DNA of 64,000 nucleotides from Phyllobacterium brassicacearum (GTDB lineage Bacteria > Pseudomonadota > Alphaproteobacteria > Rhizobiales > Rhizobiaceae). This document shows positions 55,124 to 64,000 of this stretch, piece by piece. Each line of letters opens with the position of its first letter. Within the stretch, counting starts at the first letter, position 1. Position numbers and translations under genes: made by a program. The notes under the pieces were generated by a model that had not been told where the DNA came from, did no database searches, and worked only from the letters and a program-made list of their open reading frames with translations. The DNA is taken from assembly GCF_003010955.1 (NCBI RefSeq), contig NZ_PGGO01000009.1, positions 124,001 to 188,000 on the forward strand, written 5' to 3'.

Positions 55124-57343
55124 ATGAGCTATACGAACTTCAAATTCGACGTCGACGCGGACGGTATTGCACTCATAACCTGGGATATGCCGGATAAGTC
55201 CATGAACGTCTTCACCGAAGAGGTGATGAAGGAACTCGACGCGATCGTCGATCGGGTTACGCAGGACGAAGCAATCAAGGGCGCCGTGATCACGTCCGGC
55301 AAGGACACGTTCTCTGGCGGTGCCGACCTGACCATGCTCAAGCGCATGTTCCAGCTTTTCCAGGAAGAGAAGGCGAAGGATCCGAAGAAGGCGGTCGAGC
55401 TCTTGTTCGAAAATACTGGCAAGATGGGTGGCCTTTTCCGCAAGCTGGAAACATGCGGGAAACCATGGGTTTCGGCGATCAACGGCACCTGCATGGGCGG
55501 CGCATTCGAGATGTCATTGGCGTGTCACGGCCGCGTCGTTTCCGACGACCCGTCGGTGAAGATGGCTCTGCCGGAAGTCAAGGTCGGCATCTTCCCGGGT
55601 GCCGGCGGCACACAGCGCGTCCCACGCCTGACCAACCAGCAGGACGCCCTGCAGATGATGACGACCGGTTCCAGTCTGACGGCGTCCCGCGCCAAGGCGA
55701 TGGGACTGGTACATGAGGTGGTTCCAGCCAAGAAGCTGGTGGATGCGGCCAAGAAGATGATCAAGGCCGGTCTGAAGCCGGTGCAGCCATGGGACGAGAA
55801 GGGCTTCAAGCTCCCGGGCGGCGCGATCTATTCAGCGGCAGGAGCGAATCTCTGGCCGGCGGCGACGGCAATTCTTCGCCGCGAGACCTATGGCAATTAT
55901 CCAGGTGCGGCCTCGATCCTGAAATCGGTGTATGAGGGCCTGCTTGTCCCGTTCGATACGGCACTCAAGATTGAGCAGCGTTACTTCACCAAGATATTGC
56001 AGACAACAGAAGCTGGAATGATGATCCGCTCGCTGTTCGTATCCTTGCAGGAACTGAACAAGGGCGCCCGTCGTCCAGCTGATGTCAAACCGACGAAGTT
56101 CAAGAAAATCGGTGTTATCGGCGCGGGCTTCATGGGAGCTGGCATTGCCTACGTCACTGCCAAAGCAGGCATCCCGGTTGTGCTCCTCGACCAAAGCCTC
56201 GAGGCTGCGGAAAAGGGCAAGGCGCAATCCGCCGAGCTGATCACCAAGGAAATGCAGAGGGGCAAGGCCACTGCGGAAGAAAAGGAAAAGCTTCTCGGTC
56301 TGATCACACCATCTGCTGATTATGCCGATCTCGAAGGCGCAGATCTCGTCATCGAAGCGGTGTTCGAAGATCGTGAAGTCAAGCGGATCGCTACAGAAAA
56401 GGCGGAAGCCGTGTTGAAGTCAGCGGCGATCTTTGCATCCAACACTTCGACACTGCCTATTACTGGCCTTTCCAAGGTATCGCAGCGTCCAAAGAATTTT
56501 GTCGGGATTCATTTCTTCTCGCCAGTTGACAAGATGCTGCTGGTGGAAGTCATTCTCGGCAAGAAAACATCGGACAAGGCGCTTGCCGTTGCGCTCGACT
56601 ACGTGCGTGCGATCAAGAAGACGCCGATCGTCGTCAACGACACCCGCGGCTTCTACGTCAATCGCTGCGTGCTGCGTTACATGTCGGAGGCCTACAACAT
56701 GCTGGTCGAAGGTGTGCCGCCCGCAATGATCGAGAATGTCGCGCGTATGGCGGGTATGCCGGTCGGTCCATTGGCGCTCAATGACGAGACTGCGATTGAC
56801 CTGTCGCAGAAGATCCTGAAGGCCACATTGGCGGATCTTGGTCCAAAGTCTGTCGATCCGCGGCATGTTGAGCTCGTGAACACACTGGTCGATAAGTATG
56901 ATCGCCGTGGCCGGAAGAACGGCAAGGGCTTCTATGATTACCCTGCCAAACCCGCGAAGAAGCAGTTGTGGCCGGAGCTCAAGACGCTTTATCCGCAACA
57001 GGACCCGGACAAGATCGATGTGAATGTCCTGAAGCAGCGTTTCCTCTTCACCATTGCCCTTGAAGCAGCCCGCGTCATGGAGGAAGGCATTGTCACCGAT
57101 CCGCGTGAAGCGGATGTGGGGTCGATCCTTGCTTTCGGCTTTGCACCCTATACGGGCGGAACCCTGTCCTACATCGATGGGATGGGCGCGGCGAAGTTCG
57201 TCGAAATCGCCAAGGGGCTGCAGCGCAAATATGGCGCACAGTTCAAGGCGCCGAAGCTGCTGCTCGACATGGCCGAAAAGGGTGACACCTTCTACGAAAG
57301 GTTCAATCCCTACCCGGTCGAGGAAAAGAAAAAGGCCGCCTGA
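55124..57343 (+). CDS. FadB/FadJ-like fused enoyl-CoA hydratase / 3-hydroxyacyl-CoA dehydrogenase
   Basis: The ATG at 55124 has GAGGAGATAAGG upstream, giving 739 residues. Residues ~1-190 are a crotonase domain ([35 protein letters not shown]). The NAD-binding domain begins near 330 ([17 protein letters not shown]) and the C-terminal 3HCDH domains carry HFFSPVDKM and [10 protein letters not shown]. It catalyses the hydration and the NAD-linked oxidation of beta-oxidation. A terminator follows. Confidence 0.92.
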   Translation: MSYTNFKFDVDADGIALITWDMPDKSMNVFTEEVMKELDAIVDRVTQDEAIKGAVITSGKDTFSGGADLTMLKRMFQLFQEEKAKDPKKAVELLFENTGKMGGLFRKLETCGKPWVSAINGTCMGGAFEMSLACHGRVVSDDPSVKMALPEVKVGIFPGAGGTQRVPRLTNQQDALQMMTTGSSLTASRAKAMGLVHEVVPAKKLVDAAKKMIKAGLKPVQPWDEKGFKLPGGAIYSAAGANLWPAATAILRRETYGNYPGAASILKSVYEGLLVPFDTALKIEQRYFTKILQTTEAGMMIRSLFVSLQELNKGARRPADVKPTKFKKIGVIGAGFMGAGIAYVTAKAGIPVVLLDQSLEAAEKGKAQSAELITKEMQRGKATAEEKEKLLGLITPSADYADLEGADLVIEAVFEDREVKRIATEKAEAVLKSAAIFASNTSTLPITGLSKVSQRPKNFVGIHFFSPVDKMLLVEVILGKKTSDKALAVALDYVRAIKKTPIVVNDTRGFYVNRCVLRYMSEAYNMLVEGVPPAMIENVARMAGMPVGPLALNDETAIDLSQKILKATLADLGPKSVDPRHVELVNTLVDKYDRRGRKNGKGFYDYPAKPAKKQLWPELKTLYPQQDPDKIDVNVLKQRFLFTIALEAARVMEEGIVTDPREADVGSILAFGFAPYTGGTLSYIDGMGAAKFVEIAKGLQRKYGAQFKAPKLLLDMAEKGDTFYERFNPYPVEEKKKAA

Positions 57344-57365
57344 GCGTTCGGTCGAACATTTTTGG

Positions 57366-57392
57366 AAGGGCGGGCACTGCTCGCCCTTTTTC
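57366..57392 (+). terminator. Rho-independent terminator after the beta-oxidation operon
   Basis: AAGGGCG and CGCCCTT pair with an inner GC/GC extension around ACT and are followed by TTTTTCT, 23 bases after the fadB-like stop. Confidence 0.85.
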
Positions 57393-57494
57393 TGTTTGTG
57401 GATAAGAAAGTTTTCCGCAATTTCACTCGACTTTTCCGTGATTCCTTTTTAGAACATTAGGGAAGGTATTTTTTCCTTGTCTCTGGAACACCCC

Positions 57495-58136
57495 ATGTTT
57501 TCACATGACCGCATCTGGGCGGCCATCGACGCGCTGGCAGAACGCCATTCCCTCTCCGTTTCCGGATTGGCGAAGCGGGCTGGGCTTGACCCAACGACCT
57601 TCAACAAATCGAAGCGGTACGCTGTGGACGGACGCGCGCGCTGGCCCTCGACTGAATCCCTGGCGAAGATCATGGAAGCGACTGGGGCATCGCTCGACGA
57701 GTTCATGATGCTGGTTGTCGGCAAGGCTTCGCGTTCAGGCGGTACGGCAACGCGTTCCGTGCCGCTTCTTGGCTTTGCACAAGCTGGTGCAGGCGGTTTC
57801 TTTGACGATGGCGGATTTCCCGTAGGACAGGGCTGGGATGTGGTCGAGTTTCCGATCGGTCCCGGTGACTCGGTTTATGCGCTGGAAGTGTCGGGCGATT
57901 CCATGTTGCCGCTATACCGGGACGGCGATACGATTATCGTCTCGCCAGGCGCTGCCGTACGGCGCGGTGACCGCGTCGTGGTGCGCACGAAGGACGGCGA
58001 GGTCATGGCCAAGGTCCTTGCGCGTCAGACGCCACGCACTATCGAATTGCAGTCGATGAATCCTGAACACCCTAATCGCACTTTTGACGCGGCTCACATT
58101 GACTGGGTCGCCCGGATCCTATGGGCAAGCCAGTAG
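57495..58136 (+). CDS. LexA-like S24 regulator with N-terminal HTH
   Basis: The ATG at 57495 gives 213 residues starting MFSHDRIWAAIDALAERH. An XRE-like helix-turn-helix occupies ~1-75 (LSVSGLAKRAGLDPTTFNKSKRY). The S24 domain has an AG pair in GFAQAGAGG, the nucleophile S136 (EVSGDSMLPLY) and the base K173 (VMAKVLA). Autocleavage is therefore possible. No phage genes surround it, and homologues sit at fixed places in rhizobial chromosomes as I recall. It likely shares a transcript with the SNase-like gene 13 bases downstream. Confidence 0.88.
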   Translation: MFSHDRIWAAIDALAERHSLSVSGLAKRAGLDPTTFNKSKRYAVDGRARWPSTESLAKIMEATGASLDEFMMLVVGKASRSGGTATRSVPLLGFAQAGAGGFFDDGGFPVGQGWDVVEFPIGPGDSVYALEVSGDSMLPLYRDGDTIIVSPGAAVRRGDRVVVRTKDGEVMAKVLARQTPRTIELQSMNPEHPNRTFDAAHIDWVARILWASQ

Positions 58137-58149
58137 GAAATTTTTCCGC

Positions 58150-59025
58150 ATGCGTCAGTTGCCGCTTTATGTTCTGACCGTCCTCGTTGCCTTCGCGCTG
58201 ACGTATGCCTTTGTCGCGCCCTTCTACGGTGGCATCGATACACCGGCTGTGACCAACCAGGATGTTGACATCGCGCCCGAAGACTTCGAGCTGCCAGATG
58301 AAATGAAGAATGACGTTCCGGACAGCGCGCCACAGACTGGGCAGTTGCAGGGACGAGTGACGTCCCCCGAAGCGCGGCAGGTTGACCCGGATGCGGCATT
58401 GCCAGACAGTCAATCAACGCCACTGCAACGTGTCGAGCCGCGTCAACCATTGAGTGAACTCGGGCGGGCCGCACCCGTAGCGCCGCCTCCACCCCCGGTC
58501 CCGGTCGACAATACGGCAAAGCCAATTCTACTTTACCAACCAGTCGCAATTGCAGCGGGAACGATCGAAGCATCAGGTTACAAGATCGCGCTTGAGGGCA
58601 TCGAAACCCTGCCGATCGATGAGACCTGCAGTGCCAACGACGGCGCGACCTGGCCATGCGGTATGGCAGCGAGGACGGCCTTTCGCAATTGGCTGCGTTC
58701 ACGAGCGATTGAATGCAATGTACCTGGTCAGCCGTCGGACGAACTCATTGCGACCCAGTGCAAGCTTGGGCACGCTGACCTTGCGCAATGGCTCGTGGAA
58801 AACGGCTGGGCACGCGCCAAGGATGGAACGCCGATGGCAGACGTGATGAAGAAAGCTGAGGAAGACAAGCGCGGGATCTTTGGCGATCCGCCGGCAGCCC
58901 TTCCAGCTACTCAGGAAGTACCAATGCCGTCATTTGGCGATACGCTATTGCCGCCGGACGAACCTGCCGTCACACCGCTGCCATTGACTGCGCCGGACGC
59001 GCCGTTTCCGCCACGTCCGCAGTAA
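58150..59025 (+). CDS. Membrane-anchored SNase-like (thermonuclease-fold) protein
   Basis: The ATG at 58150 gives 291 residues. An N-terminal signal anchor (LPLYVLTVLVAFALTYAFVAP) is followed by a Pro-rich linker to ~130 and then a thermonuclease-like domain (YKIALEGIETLPID, WPCGMAARTAFRNWLRSRAIEC, AQWLVENGWARAKDG). The charged Arg and Glu residues used by staphylococcal nuclease are not evident at their usual places (GMAAR stands where GEEA- or GPEA-like strings occur), so nuclease activity is doubtful. The end is again Pro-rich. Confidence 0.72.
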   Translation: MRQLPLYVLTVLVAFALTYAFVAPFYGGIDTPAVTNQDVDIAPEDFELPDEMKNDVPDSAPQTGQLQGRVTSPEARQVDPDAALPDSQSTPLQRVEPRQPLSELGRAAPVAPPPPPVPVDNTAKPILLYQPVAIAAGTIEASGYKIALEGIETLPIDETCSANDGATWPCGMAARTAFRNWLRSRAIECNVPGQPSDELIATQCKLGHADLAQWLVENGWARAKDGTPMADVMKKAEEDKRGIFGDPPAALPATQEVPMPSFGDTLLPPDEPAVTPLPLTAPDAPFPPRPQ

Positions 59026-59034
59026 GTTTCTTAT

Positions 59035-59418
59035 TCAGGCTTCGTGACAGACCGCCTCAATATTGTGGCCGTCGGGATCACGCACAAATGCCCCATAATA
59101 GTTGGGATGGTAATGCGCGCGCAGCCCCGGCTGGCCGTTGTCAGTGCCGCCCGCTGCTATTGCCGCCTTATAGAAGGCATCGACGACCGCCCGGCTACCG
59201 ACGCGAAAGGCCACGTGGACAGGGGGCTTGTTGGGAGTGCCACTGACAACCCAGAAATCCGGCTTGCCTCCCTCGCCAAATCCGGCAACGTCTTCACTGC
59301 CCGTGACCGAAGCCGGGAACTCCACGATCAGTTCGTATCCAATCGCGGCGAGTGCGTTGGAATAAAACTTCTTGCTCTGCTGGTAATTGCTTACTGCGAC
59401 GCCTGTATGATCGATCAT
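59035..59418 (-). CDS. VOC-family (glyoxalase/dioxygenase-like) protein
   Basis: The 127-residue protein has one VOC module: MIDHTGVAVSNYQQSKKFYSNAL at the start, HVAFRVGSRAVVDAFYKAA in the middle and FVRDPDGHNIEAVCHEA at the end, with His and Glu as likely metal ligands. GGGAGGACTGA precedes the ATG. Such proteins bind a divalent metal and small ligands, and substrates range widely. The possible MITE at 59434 lies 15 bases upstream of its start, so it may affect expression. Confidence 0.85.
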   Translation of the reverse strand: MIDHTGVAVSNYQQSKKFYSNALAAIGYELIVEFPASVTGSEDVAGFGEGGKPDFWVVSGTPNKPPVHVAFRVGSRAVVDAFYKAAIAAGGTDNGQPGLRAHYHPNYYGAFVRDPDGHNIEAVCHEA

Positions 59419-59433
59419 TCAGTCCTCCCAAGG

Positions 59434-59566
59434 ATAAGGGTCAGTACCCATTAATCTGGTCGAAATGGTATGAGGCTTTTCGTTCGGATACGAGGAGCAA
59501 AGGCGATGGAAATGTTTATCCATTTTCGAGCCTTTTTCGATCATATTAATGAGCCCTGACCCTAAT
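59434..59566. mobile_element. Candidate MITE-like element with ~35-bp imperfect terminal inverted repeats
   Basis: The left end reads ATAAGGGTCAG then CATTAAT and TCGAAA. The right end, inverted, reads ATTAGGGTCAG, CATTAAT and TCGAAA at the same intervals. About 28 of 36 positions match by hand. The ~130-base unit has no coding sequence and sits between the VOC and lysK genes. A clear target duplication is not seen. Confidence 0.5.
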
Positions 59567-59576
59567 GCTTGTCAGC

Positions 59577-61232
59577 CTATGATAGATTCCCCGCCAGCGC
59601 CTTTGCAATGAGGGCGCGCGTCTCCACAATGCCATAAAGCGCAACGAAGGAGCCAAAGCGCGGTCCTCGCTCCTGTCCGATGAGCACTTCATAGAGCATC
59701 TGGAAGAAAGAGACTGAAACGCCGGGGCCGCCTTCAGGACTTTTCTTCGTATGATCCTGGTAGCGTTCGATAGCGCGGGCGACGTCGAGTATGGCATTCT
59801 GTATCTCGCTGCCGTCAGCATCATCGGGTAGCGTTGCGAGCTTCTTGTCCATTTCTTCCAAAGCAATGCGCTCCACGTCGTCCGGCGCACGGAATTTCTT
59901 GGACGGTTTGACGAAGTCGTTGAAATAGCGGATCGCGTAACCGACCAAAGCATCCAGTTCGGGATTGTTCTCAGCGGTGACGCCTGGGGCATAACGCGAA
60001 ATAAAGCCCCAGAGCACGCTGCTGTTCTCGGCATTGGAGGCGCTGACAAGATTGAGCAGAAGCGCGAACGGAACTGGCATCTCGATGGCTGGCGGATTGC
60101 CGCTGTGCAAGTGCCAGACCGGATTGTTCAGCCGGTCTTTCCAGGATTGCTTTCCATAAGCGGAAAGGTAGGTGAAGTACTCATCCACCGCCTTGGGAAT
60201 GACATCGAAATAAAGCCTCTTTGCCGTTCGCGGTTTCTGGAACATGTAAAGGCCCAGGCTTTCAGTTGGCGCATAGGTCAACCATTCGTCGATGCTGAGG
60301 CCATTGCCCTTCGACTTGGATATCTTCTGGCCGACGTCGTCGAGAAACAGTTCATAGACAAAATGCTCGGGAGCACGGCCGCCCAAAATCTCGCAAATGC
60401 GGTCGTAGATGACAGCATTTGTCTGATGGTCTTTGCCGAACATCTCGAAATCCACGCCAAGAGCCGCCCAACGCATGCCGAAGTCAGGCTTCCATTGTAG
60501 CTTGACGTTCCCGCCCGTCACCGGAAGGGTCGTCTCAACGCCGTTCTCGTCGTCAAAAGTGATCGTGCCATTCTTCGCGTCGATATGCTTCAACGGCACG
60601 TACAAAACTCGGCCGCTTGTCGGAGAAATCGGCAAGAACGGGCTGTAGGTGGCCTGACGTTCCTCACCGAGCGTGGGCAGCATCACCTTCATGATGTCGT
60701 CATAGCGCTCGGCCGCACGCAACAACACTTCATCAAAGCGACCCGACTTGTAGTAGTCCGTCGCGCTCGCGAATTCGTAGTCGAAGCCGAACGTATCAAG
60801 GAACCGGCACAGCATGACATTGTTGTGGTCGGCGAAACTCTTGTAGTTGCCGCCGAAGGGGTTGGGAACTGCGGAGAGGGGCTCGTGCAGGTGTGGCGCC
60901 AGCAAGGAAGGGTCCGGCACATTGTCCGGAATCTTGCGCATCCCATCCATATCGTCGGAGAAGCAGAGCAACTTCGTCTTAACGGTATCCTTCGTCAGCA
61001 CGTGAAAAGCGTGGCGCACCATCGAGGTTCGGGCGACCTCTCCAAACGTTCCGATATGTGGCAAACCCGACGGGCCGTAGCCAGTCTCGAACAGAACCGT
61101 ATCGGGAAAACCGGTCCTCTCGTAGCGTTTGATGATCTTTCGCGCCTCTTCGAAGGGCCACGCTTTGGCCTCTGCTGCCGTCTCGATCAATTCGGCGGTC
61201 AGTTCGATTTGGTTGTGTAGGCGCGAAGTCAT
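59577..61232 (-). CDS. lysK: Lysyl-tRNA synthetase, class I
   Basis: The ATG at 61232 has AGGAAAAACGA upstream and gives 551 residues. It carries the class I signatures: [12 protein letters not shown] (HIGH-like) and [12 protein letters not shown] (KMSKS). The rest aligns with the archaeal/alphaproteobacterial LysRS-1 group, not with class II LysS. It charges tRNA-Lys. This is probably the only LysRS of the organism and is one of the better taxonomic markers in the window. Confidence 0.93.
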   Translation of the reverse strand: MTSRLHNQIELTAELIETAAEAKAWPFEEARKIIKRYERTGFPDTVLFETGYGPSGLPHIGTFGEVARTSMVRHAFHVLTKDTVKTKLLCFSDDMDGMRKIPDNVPDPSLLAPHLHEPLSAVPNPFGGNYKSFADHNNVMLCRFLDTFGFDYEFASATDYYKSGRFDEVLLRAAERYDDIMKVMLPTLGEERQATYSPFLPISPTSGRVLYVPLKHIDAKNGTITFDDENGVETTLPVTGGNVKLQWKPDFGMRWAALGVDFEMFGKDHQTNAVIYDRICEILGGRAPEHFVYELFLDDVGQKISKSKGNGLSIDEWLTYAPTESLGLYMFQKPRTAKRLYFDVIPKAVDEYFTYLSAYGKQSWKDRLNNPVWHLHSGNPPAIEMPVPFALLLNLVSASNAENSSVLWGFISRYAPGVTAENNPELDALVGYAIRYFNDFVKPSKKFRAPDDVERIALEEMDKKLATLPDDADGSEIQNAILDVARAIERYQDHTKKSPEGGPGVSVSFFQMLYEVLIGQERGPRFGSFVALYGIVETRALIAKALAGNLS

Positions 61233-61359
61233 TCGTTTTTCCTGCGTTTCCTGCCATTTGGTGGAGCGCGCGGACACTATGGCGGCAGGCTGCCCGCGTC
61301 AATCACAACTGTCCGTGCGAGAACCATCCACTACGGATTTTTGGCATGGCAGGACGCCT

Positions 61360-62199
61360 CTAGTAAAAATCGACGGGGAAGTACCGCAGGTAAAGTTCGG
61401 AGATCGTCCCTTTTTCTTCCATGGCTTTCAGGGCAAAGTTGAAGGCATCGACAAGCTTACTATTTGCCAATGTTGTTGTGATTGTCATGCCATCGCCAAG
61501 AAACTGTGGAGCGACGTAGGGCCCTCCGGCAAAGGCGCAACAGTTGCCCGCCTCGGGGCTGCCGATCCAGAACGAGAGGTCGGAGCCATCACCAAAGACA
61601 GCGTCAATTTTTTTTGCCTGCAGGTCCTTGAACATGAGATCGCGCGAAGGGTAGCCGACCCAGTGTCCTTTCGGAAAAAAGTCCGCGAATATCGCCTGGT
61701 GTACGGAATCTGCGATAACCCCAACGGTCTTCTTTTCGAGCGTGTCGGCAAGAGGTTCCTTCAGTGGCGTGTTTTTCAGCGTCATGAAACGGGCAGGTAG
61801 GCGCATGTAGGGGGCAGTGAAGACGTATTTTTCACGCAAGGCGGCAGTTGGCTTCAGGCCCGCGATGATTGCCTCGGCCTCACCATTTTCAAGAGTTGTC
61901 TGCAATTCGTTCCAAGGGCGCGCCTCGATCTGGCATATCGCTGTCACACCGAGCTCGTCGCAAATCGCTCTCACGAGATCGACATTGAACCCCGAGATGC
62001 GTCCTGTACTGTCAATGAAATTGAAGGGCGGGTAATCTACGGTCGTCATGAAGCGAATGCGTTCGACCGTTGACAGATCGGGTTTCGAAACGTGTTCGCG
62101 GCCATCCCAATAGTGCGGAAAATCCGATGCGGCGATCGCATTCGGCAAAGCGGTTAGACTGAGACTAACAGCGAAAGCTGCAATTTTCCGGATGTGCAT
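61360..62199 (-). CDS. Periplasmic SBP_bac_3 substrate-binding protein
   Basis: The 279-residue protein has a Sec signal (MHIRKIAAFAVSLSLTALPNAIA) and the polar amino-acid binding fold: MTTVDYPPFNFIDSTGRISGFNVDLVRAICDELGV, ENGEAEAIIAGLKPTAALREKY and QAKKIDAVFGDGSDLSFWIG. No transporter genes lie beside it, so it is an orphan receptor. It might also feed a sensor or a distant transporter. Confidence 0.88.
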   Translation of the reverse strand: MHIRKIAAFAVSLSLTALPNAIAASDFPHYWDGREHVSKPDLSTVERIRFMTTVDYPPFNFIDSTGRISGFNVDLVRAICDELGVTAICQIEARPWNELQTTLENGEAEAIIAGLKPTAALREKYVFTAPYMRLPARFMTLKNTPLKEPLADTLEKKTVGVIADSVHQAIFADFFPKGHWVGYPSRDLMFKDLQAKKIDAVFGDGSDLSFWIGSPEAGNCCAFAGGPYVAPQFLGDGMTITTTLANSKLVDAFNFALKAMEEKGTISELYLRYFPVDFY

Positions 62200-62516
62200 T
62201 CGACCCCAGCGCGATGGTGATTTGCCGCAACGCTAGAGCAAACACTTCCCAAATGGAACTGGCGCTGTGTCGCAAATTAGCGAGGCAATCAATGCGGATA
62301 GCGGCACGGTCGGTCCGACACGTTAGAGCCAAGCCGGATGACTCAGGCGAACCGAACACAGCTGAAGACAAGCAGGGTATTGTGGTGTTGAATACAGTAT
62401 AGCATTGCCGAGTTAAGTTGTAGTAGAATAAAATGGCATTACTACCATAGATATATTCTTTTAATTCAGGTTTCAATTTTGATTGAAGGTCTTTAGAATG
62501 ACAATATTTAACGAGA
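62200..62516. other. AT-richer intergenic region
   Basis: About 317 bases separate the divergent binding-protein and glycosyltransferase genes. It is visibly richer in A/T than its surroundings, especially 62390-62500. I see no gene; it should hold both promoters. Confidence 0.45.
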
Positions 62517-64000
62517 TTGACCTATATCTGTATTTTTGCCAATCCGCACCCCACTTTAACGCCGTCCTCTGATTATGGGGGCGATAGAAGTTTCGCTTGC
62601 CGCGCGGCTCTACTGCGCCGGCATGCCGAGATCGCTGATTATCGCTGCATTCAGGCACTCCTGGCCAACGGTACGTCATTCATTGACGAACTATACGCAT
62701 TGGGGCGGGCGTACGAACCGACAGTTGCGTACTGCATCGCTGGTGAAGCAGGATTGCTGTTTGAAGACGTACCAGCAGACGTGCGTGTTGTCCTGCCCTT
62801 CGCACCAGATTTCATCACTTTGCGTCGCATCGGGCATACGGTCGTTCTAACATCCGAAGACAATACGCTGATCTATATGGCGCCAACGCTGAGCGACCTG
62901 GCGGTGATCAAGCGTCACCTCCCCGGGAGCCCGGATATTGCGGCACGTCTCAGGATAACGACACCATTCGCTTTGGACGAATTCTTGCTATCAAGCCATG
63001 AAGCGGCTCTCGTAGACAGGGCCATCCGTATGGTCGAAATGACAAGTTCTGAACATTCGGCGAGGGTCGTGGCTACCGGCACGCAGGGCATGGTGATCGG
63101 CTTTGTCGCATCCTCCAGTCTCTTCATGGCAGTGCTTAACCCGGCGTTGTTGTGCCAGTTGCTGCACTTTGTCTTCTCGATATTTTTCTCAGCGTGCATA
63201 TTGGTGCGTCTTCTTGCACGCATCAACATTGGAGCTGTGCGAGTGCCGCCGTGGCGAACTCTTCCATCGTCAGGTTCGCTGGGCTACAGCGTCCTAGTTG
63301 CACTCTATCACGAGGCGGATGTCGTCCCTCAACTGGTGAACGCAATGAAGGAGCTCAATTGGCCTCGATCGAAACTGCAAGTTCTGTTTCTGTGTGAGGA
63401 AGACGACAGCGAGACTATTGCGGCACTTCAAGCCGAAATGTTCCCGGCCGGTTTCAGGATTATCCGTATCCCAAGCTCTGGTCCTCGCACGAAGCCAAAA
63501 GCACTCAATTATGGGTTGCAACTGGCGAAAGGAGATTACGTCGTTGTCTATGATGCCGAAGATCGTCCGCACCCGGAGCAATTGCAGGAGGCTTGGTGGC
63601 ATTTCGCCAAAGGTGGCGCGACACTCGGTTGCCTGCAGGCGCCCCTCATCCTTGCCAACGGGCATGTCGGGTGGCTGACACGCCTGTTTGCCTTTGAATA
63701 CGCGGCGCATTTTGGCGGGGTTTTGCCATGGCTCGCTCGCAATCGGTTAGTACTGTCTCTTGGCGGAAGCTCAAACCATTTTCGCCGCAGTTGTCTTGAG
63801 GCCGTTGGTGGCTGGGATCCATTCAACGTAACTGAAGATGCCGAGCTGGGCACGCGACTTGCACGTTGTGGGTTTCAGGTTGACATGCTTTCAACGCCAA
63901 CAATCGAGGACGCGCCTGTCGGACTCGGTGTCTGGTTAAGGCAGCGCACACGCTGGCTCAAGGGTTGGATGCAGACGTGGCTAGTCGAGATGCGGCGGCC
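62517..64000 (+). CDS. Cellulose-synthase-like family 2 glycosyltransferase (3' truncated by window edge)
   Basis: One frame (codons beginning at multiples of 3) is open from 62502 to the window end. It encodes a ~90-residue N-terminal helical region (ADYRCIQALLANGTSFIDELYALG), two membrane segments (GMVIGFVASSSLFMAVL, LLHFVFSIFFSACILVRLL) and a GT2 catalytic domain with YDAEDRPHPEQ, NVTEDAELGTRL and QRTRWLKGW, the D,D,D,QxxRW set of processive or CESA-like enzymes. No ATG lies in this frame before the homologous region; TTG at 62517 is the first candidate, without a good ribosome site. An ATG at 62575 is out of frame, so a frameshift near the start is possible. Confidence 0.75.
   Translation, partial: MTYICIFANPHPTLTPSSDYGGDRSFACRAALLRRHAEIADYRCIQALLANGTSFIDELYALGRAYEPTVAYCIAGEAGLLFEDVPADVRVVLPFAPDFITLRRIGHTVVLTSEDNTLIYMAPTLSDLAVIKRHLPGSPDIAARLRITTPFALDEFLLSSHEAALVDRAIRMVEMTSSEHSARVVATGTQGMVIGFVASSSLFMAVLNPALLCQLLHFVFSIFFSACILVRLLARINIGAVRVPPWRTLPSSGSLGYSVLVALYHEADVVPQLVNAMKELNWPRSKLQVLFLCEEDDSETIAALQAEMFPAGFRIIRIPSSGPRTKPKALNYGLQLAKGDYVVVYDAEDRPHPEQLQEAWWHFAKGGATLGCLQAPLILANGHVGWLTRLFAFEYAAHFGGVLPWLARNRLVLSLGGSSNHFRRSCLEAVGGWDPFNVTEDAELGTRLARCGFQVDMLSTPTIEDAPVGLGVWLRQRTRWLKGWMQTWLVEMRR

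Noticed and set aside
57495-58136. Prophage repressor
   Set aside because: The S24/HTH protein is surrounded by chromosomal genes with no integrase, structural or lysis genes.

Overview
The window reads as chromosomal DNA of an alphaproteobacterium of the order Hyphomicrobiales (Rhizobiales), probably near Phyllobacteriaceae/Brucellaceae. The reasons are a class I lysyl-tRNA synthetase, a PodJ-like polarity factor, a DUF3095 protein, FixJ-type regulators, MocR and DipZ proteins, and dense, fairly GC-rich coding. The genus cannot be fixed by eye. I see no prophage, conjugative module or CRISPR array.

Layout. 0-5.7 kb: the 3' part of a lytic transglycosylase, ilvD, then a MaoC dehydratase / family III CoA-transferase / leaderless binding-protein-fold operon preceded by a short leader ORF. 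5.7-8 kb: small proteins (lipoprotein, NepR-like protein, 46-residue membrane protein) and a transglutaminase-like protein. 8-13.9 kb: a flavin disulfide reductase, a marR-emrA-emrB efflux operon and a MarR-GNAT fusion with a palindromic operator. 13.9-21.1 kb: a thiol/oxidative-damage repair block with a Tat-exported hydrolase, a two-component system, DipZ, an Ohr-like protein, MsrB and MsrA. Three transcription units in this block share a bipartite upstream motif. 21.1-23.6 kb: a DUF3095 protein and a second Tat-type hydrolase.

23.6-31.4 kb looks like a zone of gene decay: a sensor kinase lacking its phosphoacceptor region, an Rrf2 regulator broken by a frameshift, a carboxymuconolactone-decarboxylase gene reduced to its two ends, and a triple-PAS protein with no transmitter. 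Intact FixJ-type regulators, two paralogous NAD(P)-binding proteins and a cupin lie among them. A tRNA-Thr(CGT) follows.

31.9-42.8 kb: form II CO-dehydrogenase-like genes (S-L-M order), a nitronate monooxygenase, and a MocR-controlled module of a Pht5-like protein, a nitrilase-fold amidase and a polar amino-acid ABC transporter. 43-50.4 kb: an anchored unknown protein, a TPR-methyltransferase, TauE with a TIGR02186 protein, and a 1156-residue PodJ-like protein. 50.7-57.4 kb: a beta-oxidation operon (two acyl-CoA dehydrogenases, thiolase, FadB-like protein) behind a 28-bp palindrome whose core recurs upstream of the nitronate monooxygenase. 57.5-64 kb: a LexA-like S24 regulator, an SNase-like protein, a VOC protein, a possible MITE, lysK, a solute-binding protein and a cellulose-synthase-like GT2 running off the window end.

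The best leads for an undescribed system are the redox-repair regulon with its repeated promoter segment and the MocR/Pht5-like/amidase/transporter module.
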